Assembly: GCA_012329085.1 (NCBI GenBank)
Contig: JAAXQB010000095.1
Span: 1-7,963 of the forward strand
Direction of reading: 5' to 3'
Length of the DNA: 7,963 bases
From: Methanosarcinales archaeon
GTDB lineage: Archaea > Halobacteriota > Methanosarcinia > Methanosarcinales > Methanosarcinaceae
The notes beneath the pieces are model-generated. The model did no database searches and was not told where the DNA came from. It was given only the letters and a program-made list of their open reading frames with translations. The translations under genes and the position numbers were made by a program. Shown in pieces: positions 5,990 to 7,963 of this stretch (positions are counted from its first letter, which is position 1; each line of letters begins with the position of its first letter).

Positions 5990-6901
5990 TTATACATTTT
6001 CAAAATTATCTGCATAATGGGTGGCAATTATTGCATTATCTTTTAATAAACAAGGAACTCCATCAATAATAGGATATGCCAATAAACCTTCTTTCGTAAA
6101 AAATGAATTCTTTATTAACTCTATGGGTGTTTTTGTTATTGGGCAAATGAAGGGATTATAAATATTTTTATTAATTTTAGGACATTTTTCTATTATCATA
6201 AGACCTATTGGATTTAATTGATTCGAATAAACATCAAATAACCTATATTTTATTACTTTTAATCCAAGAGAAATGGCAGTAGAGTGTAAATTTTTAATAT
6301 ATCCATGTTGTTCCATTCTTTTTTGTGATTCCTTACTTGCAAACTCATATGCGGGTTCTAACAATATTAAATATTTTTTTGTAATTCTCATTAGTTCTAA
6401 TAATGCTTCTTTTTCTTTTCCACCATTAGGCTCTATCGAATGTGATATATATACAACATCAATTGAATTATTAGTCATAGGAATATTAAAAAAATCTCCT
6501 ATGAATAGAAACGAATCAACAATACCTTATTTTTTCATGTATTCGATTGCATATCGAACTCTACTCCAAGCTAAATCAAAACCATATATTTTTCTCGGCA
6601 TATGTTGAAGTTTTTGGAGAAGGTGTGTTAATGTGGTTGCTTCACCAACGCCTACTTCAAGAATAGAATCACATTTGATGTTAATTTCATTAAATATTTT
6701 TGAAATTGTCGTAGTATATTTTTCATTAAATTCAGAATTTTCTTTTACATTTTTTATATAACTTCCACTTTGAAAATCATAACTTATCATAATTGTTTCA
6801 AGTGTGTTATTTTTTAGTTTTTCTGCATCTTTAAGATGCTGAATTATATTTCCCCCTCCCTCGTAAATATTTTTTATTATAGTTAGAAATTCTTTTTTCA
6901 T
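5990..6901 (-). pseudogene. Methyltransferase with Trm112-like tail, interrupted by one in-frame TAA
   Basis: Read as one frame this is 303 codons with a single internal TAA at 6527-6529 (codon 125). The part before it holds class I methyltransferase motif I, ILEVGVGEATTL (80-91), and the next strand YGFDLAWSR (106-114). The part after it continues in the same frame with FIGDFFNIP (133-141), SIDVVYISHSIEPNGG, and LILLEPAYEFA, which are motifs III to V. At about 249-291 comes a Trm112/YcaR-like module: ICPITKTPIE, then EGLLAYPIIDGVPCLL. The halves fit without gap or shift, so one substitution (for example from AAA, CAA or GAA) broke the gene, or there is a sequencing error. It may be translated as two fragments, since ATG at 6478 opens the second half, but neither would contain a full SAM site. 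The intact enzyme would probably methylate a sugar or nucleotide-sugar of this locus. Confidence 0.85.
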
Positions 6902-6904
6902 TAT

Positions 6905-6910
6905 ACCTCC
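6905..6910 (-). promoter_or_regulatory. Strong Shine-Dalgarno site of the interrupted methyltransferase
   Basis: On the minus strand GGGAGGT lies about four bases before the ATG at 6901-6899. It confirms the start and shows that translation initiation was still well formed when the stop codon arose. Confidence 0.75.
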
Positions 6911-7212
6911 CTTAATATTATAATTTATATTAGCATGCCATTTTAAATATTTTTTTATTTAAAATTTCTATTTTAGAAATCGTATGTTGCTTTTAATCTG
7001 TAACATCTAAAAATCACAAAATTTTTGTATTTATAACAATAAATCGCAATTACTGATGCAATCAAATTCACAATTAATGATTGTCCACATATCGATTTTA
7101 TTTTATAATTTTAACCTTAAATCATATTTATGTACAATACATATCATTTTTGTAATCTGTTTATGGATTAAATGTTTGTACTAACTGAAATTTAAAATTC
7201 GCGCTCATGGTG

Positions 7213-7227
7213 CCAAATCTTTATACC
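7213..7227 (+). promoter_or_regulatory. Archaeal-type BRE/TATA-like promoter without a gene
   Basis: CCAAATCTTTATACC, followed by TTAGTAGTTACC, looks like an archaeal purine-rich BRE plus TATA box with its initiator region. Transcription would begin near 7250 and run into the 3' end of gmd in antisense. No plus-strand gene follows. It could be the leftover promoter of a gene that was displaced, or it could drive an antisense RNA. Assignment is by appearance only. Confidence 0.35.
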
Positions 7228-7272
7228 TTAGTAGTTACCTTTATTATTTTAATTTTCCACACTTAAATAAAA

Positions 7273-7963
7273 TCATTCGTTATACGCATTTATTCTAAAT
7301 CCTTCTCTTTTACAATACAAATCCTTTCTTGCTTCTTCCAAATCCGCTTCCATCATCATTCTTACCAACTCATTAAAAGTTATTTTTGGTTGCCATCCCA
7401 ATTTTTCTTTTGCCTTAGATGAATCTCCAAGTAAAAATTCTACTTCAGTAGGTCGAAAATATTTAGAATCTATTTCTACTAATATATCTCCAGTTGTTTT
7501 ATTAATGCCTTTCTCTGTCAAGCCTTCACCAATCCATTCAATTTTCACTCCAATATGCTTAAAACTTAATTCTACAAAATCTCTTACCGAATGCGTTTTT
7601 CCTGTGGCAATGACAAAATCTTCTGGTTTATCCTGCTGCAACATTAACCACATTGCTTCTACATAATCGACCGCATGACCCCAATCTCTTATTGAATCCA
7701 GATTACCCAAGTAGATCTTTTTTTGCATACCTAATTTAATTCGAGATATGGCTCTAGTTATTTTTTTGGTAACAAAAGTTTCACCGCGTAGTGGCGATTC
7801 ATGATTAAATAAAATTCCATTACATGCAAACATATTATAAGCTTCTCGGTAATTAACAGTAATCCAGTAAGAGTACATCTTAGCTACAGCGTATGGACTA
7901 CGAGGATAAAAAGGCGTTTTTTCTGTTTGAGGTGTTTCCTGCACTTTACCATACAATTCACTA
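7273..7963 (-). CDS. gmd: GDP-mannose 4,6-dehydratase, C-terminal part (5' end outside window)
   Basis: Gmd removes water from GDP-D-mannose to give GDP-4-keto-6-deoxy-D-mannose, the substrate of the fucose synthase encoded at 1329-2285. About 229 residues are present of a usual ~340-375. The frame is open to the right edge, where it begins [14 protein letters not shown], the family signature that includes the active-site Glu. [17 protein letters not shown] then gives the catalytic YxxxK pair. Further signatures are [40 protein letters not shown], and [20 protein letters not shown] near the C-terminus. The protein ends [10 protein letters not shown] before TGA. The Rossmann NADP-binding N-terminus (roughly 130-145 residues) lies outside the window. 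It is on the opposite strand from fcl, with four glycan genes between them, which is not the common adjacent arrangement. Confidence 0.96.
   Translation of the reverse strand, partial: SELYGKVQETPQTEKTPFYPRSPYAVAKMYSYWITVNYREAYNMFACNGILFNHESPLRGETFVTKKITRAISRIKLGMQKKIYLGNLDSIRDWGHAVDYVEAMWLMLQQDKPEDFVIATGKTHSVRDFVELSFKHIGVKIEWIGEGLTEKGINKTTGDILVEIDSKYFRPTEVEFLLGDSSKAKEKLGWQPKITFNELVRMMMEADLEEARKDLYCKREGFRINAYNE

Larger units (their letters stand above)
6902..7272. other. 371-base intergenic region between gmd and the interrupted methyltransferase
   Basis: No open frame of note on either strand. Bases about 7005-7095 share short words with the inverted-end element at 5876-5984 (CTAAAAATCA and CCACATATCGA), perhaps traces of a related element. 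Bases 7200-7240 are less AT-rich and contain a plus-strand promoter-like box. No clear gmd terminator is seen. Confidence 0.5.

Noticed and set aside
6478..6530. Frameshift between the two methyltransferase halves
   Set aside because: Direct translation shows that the halves share one frame. Only a single TAA separates them, so it is a nonsense change and not a frameshift.
6273..6608. Plus-strand open frame of 111 codons
   Set aside because: It lies wholly within the interrupted methyltransferase, whose reverse-strand frame has clear family motifs.
7200..7240. Possible tRNA or small structured RNA in the less AT-rich patch before gmd's 3' end
   Set aside because: No cloverleaf arms or T-loop consensus could be found. 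The promoter-like reading fits better.
1..7963. A new defence or signalling system
   Set aside because: All genes that can be read belong to glycan synthesis families (GDP-fucose enzymes, glycosyltransferases, methyltransferases). No nuclease, toxin, sensor or phage-type protein is seen.

Overview
This is a very AT-rich prokaryotic window holding part of a surface-glycan (O-antigen, exopolysaccharide or S-layer glycan type) biosynthesis locus. The best recognised genes are the two enzymes of the GDP-L-fucose pathway: GDP-L-fucose synthase (fcl, 1329-2285, plus strand) and GDP-mannose 4,6-dehydratase (gmd, 7273 to beyond the right edge, minus strand). Between them lie three plus-strand glycosyltransferases: a MurG/GT28-like GT-B enzyme, a GT2 enzyme and a GT4 enzyme. 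There are also three methyltransferase-related sequences, of which only one could be intact. The host is not certain. Two glycosyltransferase genes have no Shine-Dalgarno sequence but carry a TATA-like box about 25-28 bases before the ATG, as in leaderless archaeal transcripts. A typical archaeal-looking box sits at 7213-7227. Two other genes have clear Shine-Dalgarno sites. Together with heavy ATA and AGA codon use this suggests a low-GC euryarchaeon such as a methanogen, but a low-GC bacterium cannot be excluded.

Layout: 1-494 is the C-terminal part of a SAM-dependent methyltransferase. 495-793 is a non-coding stretch packed with inverted repeats, including three small hairpins that share the core TTCGTTC. 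794-1162 is a 5'-truncated, frameshifted second copy of the methyltransferase 3' end, about 90% identical by eye. fcl follows, then a 391-base gap with a strong hairpin (2423-2460). The GT28-like gene (2677-3762) and the GT2 gene (3883-4644) come next, and the GT4 gene (4657-5811) lies 12 bases after GT2 with its own ribosome binding site. A 109-base sequence with inverted ends (5876-5984), resembling a miniature insertion element, separates these from the minus-strand genes. The first of those is a methyltransferase with a Trm112-like tail (5990-6901) that is whole except for one in-frame TAA. A 371-base gap leads to the 3' part of gmd.

Function as inferred: Gmd and Fcl would convert GDP-mannose to GDP-L-fucose in the cytoplasm. 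The three glycosyltransferases would build an oligosaccharide that may contain fucose, and the methyltransferases would decorate sugars or other groups. The duplicated and broken methyltransferase genes, the repeats and the separated gmd/fcl pair indicate a rearranging accessory region. I do not see a clearly new type of system. The points most worth a second look are the hairpin family, the single-stop methyltransferase, the decaying duplication, the small inverted-end element and the apparently orphan promoter.
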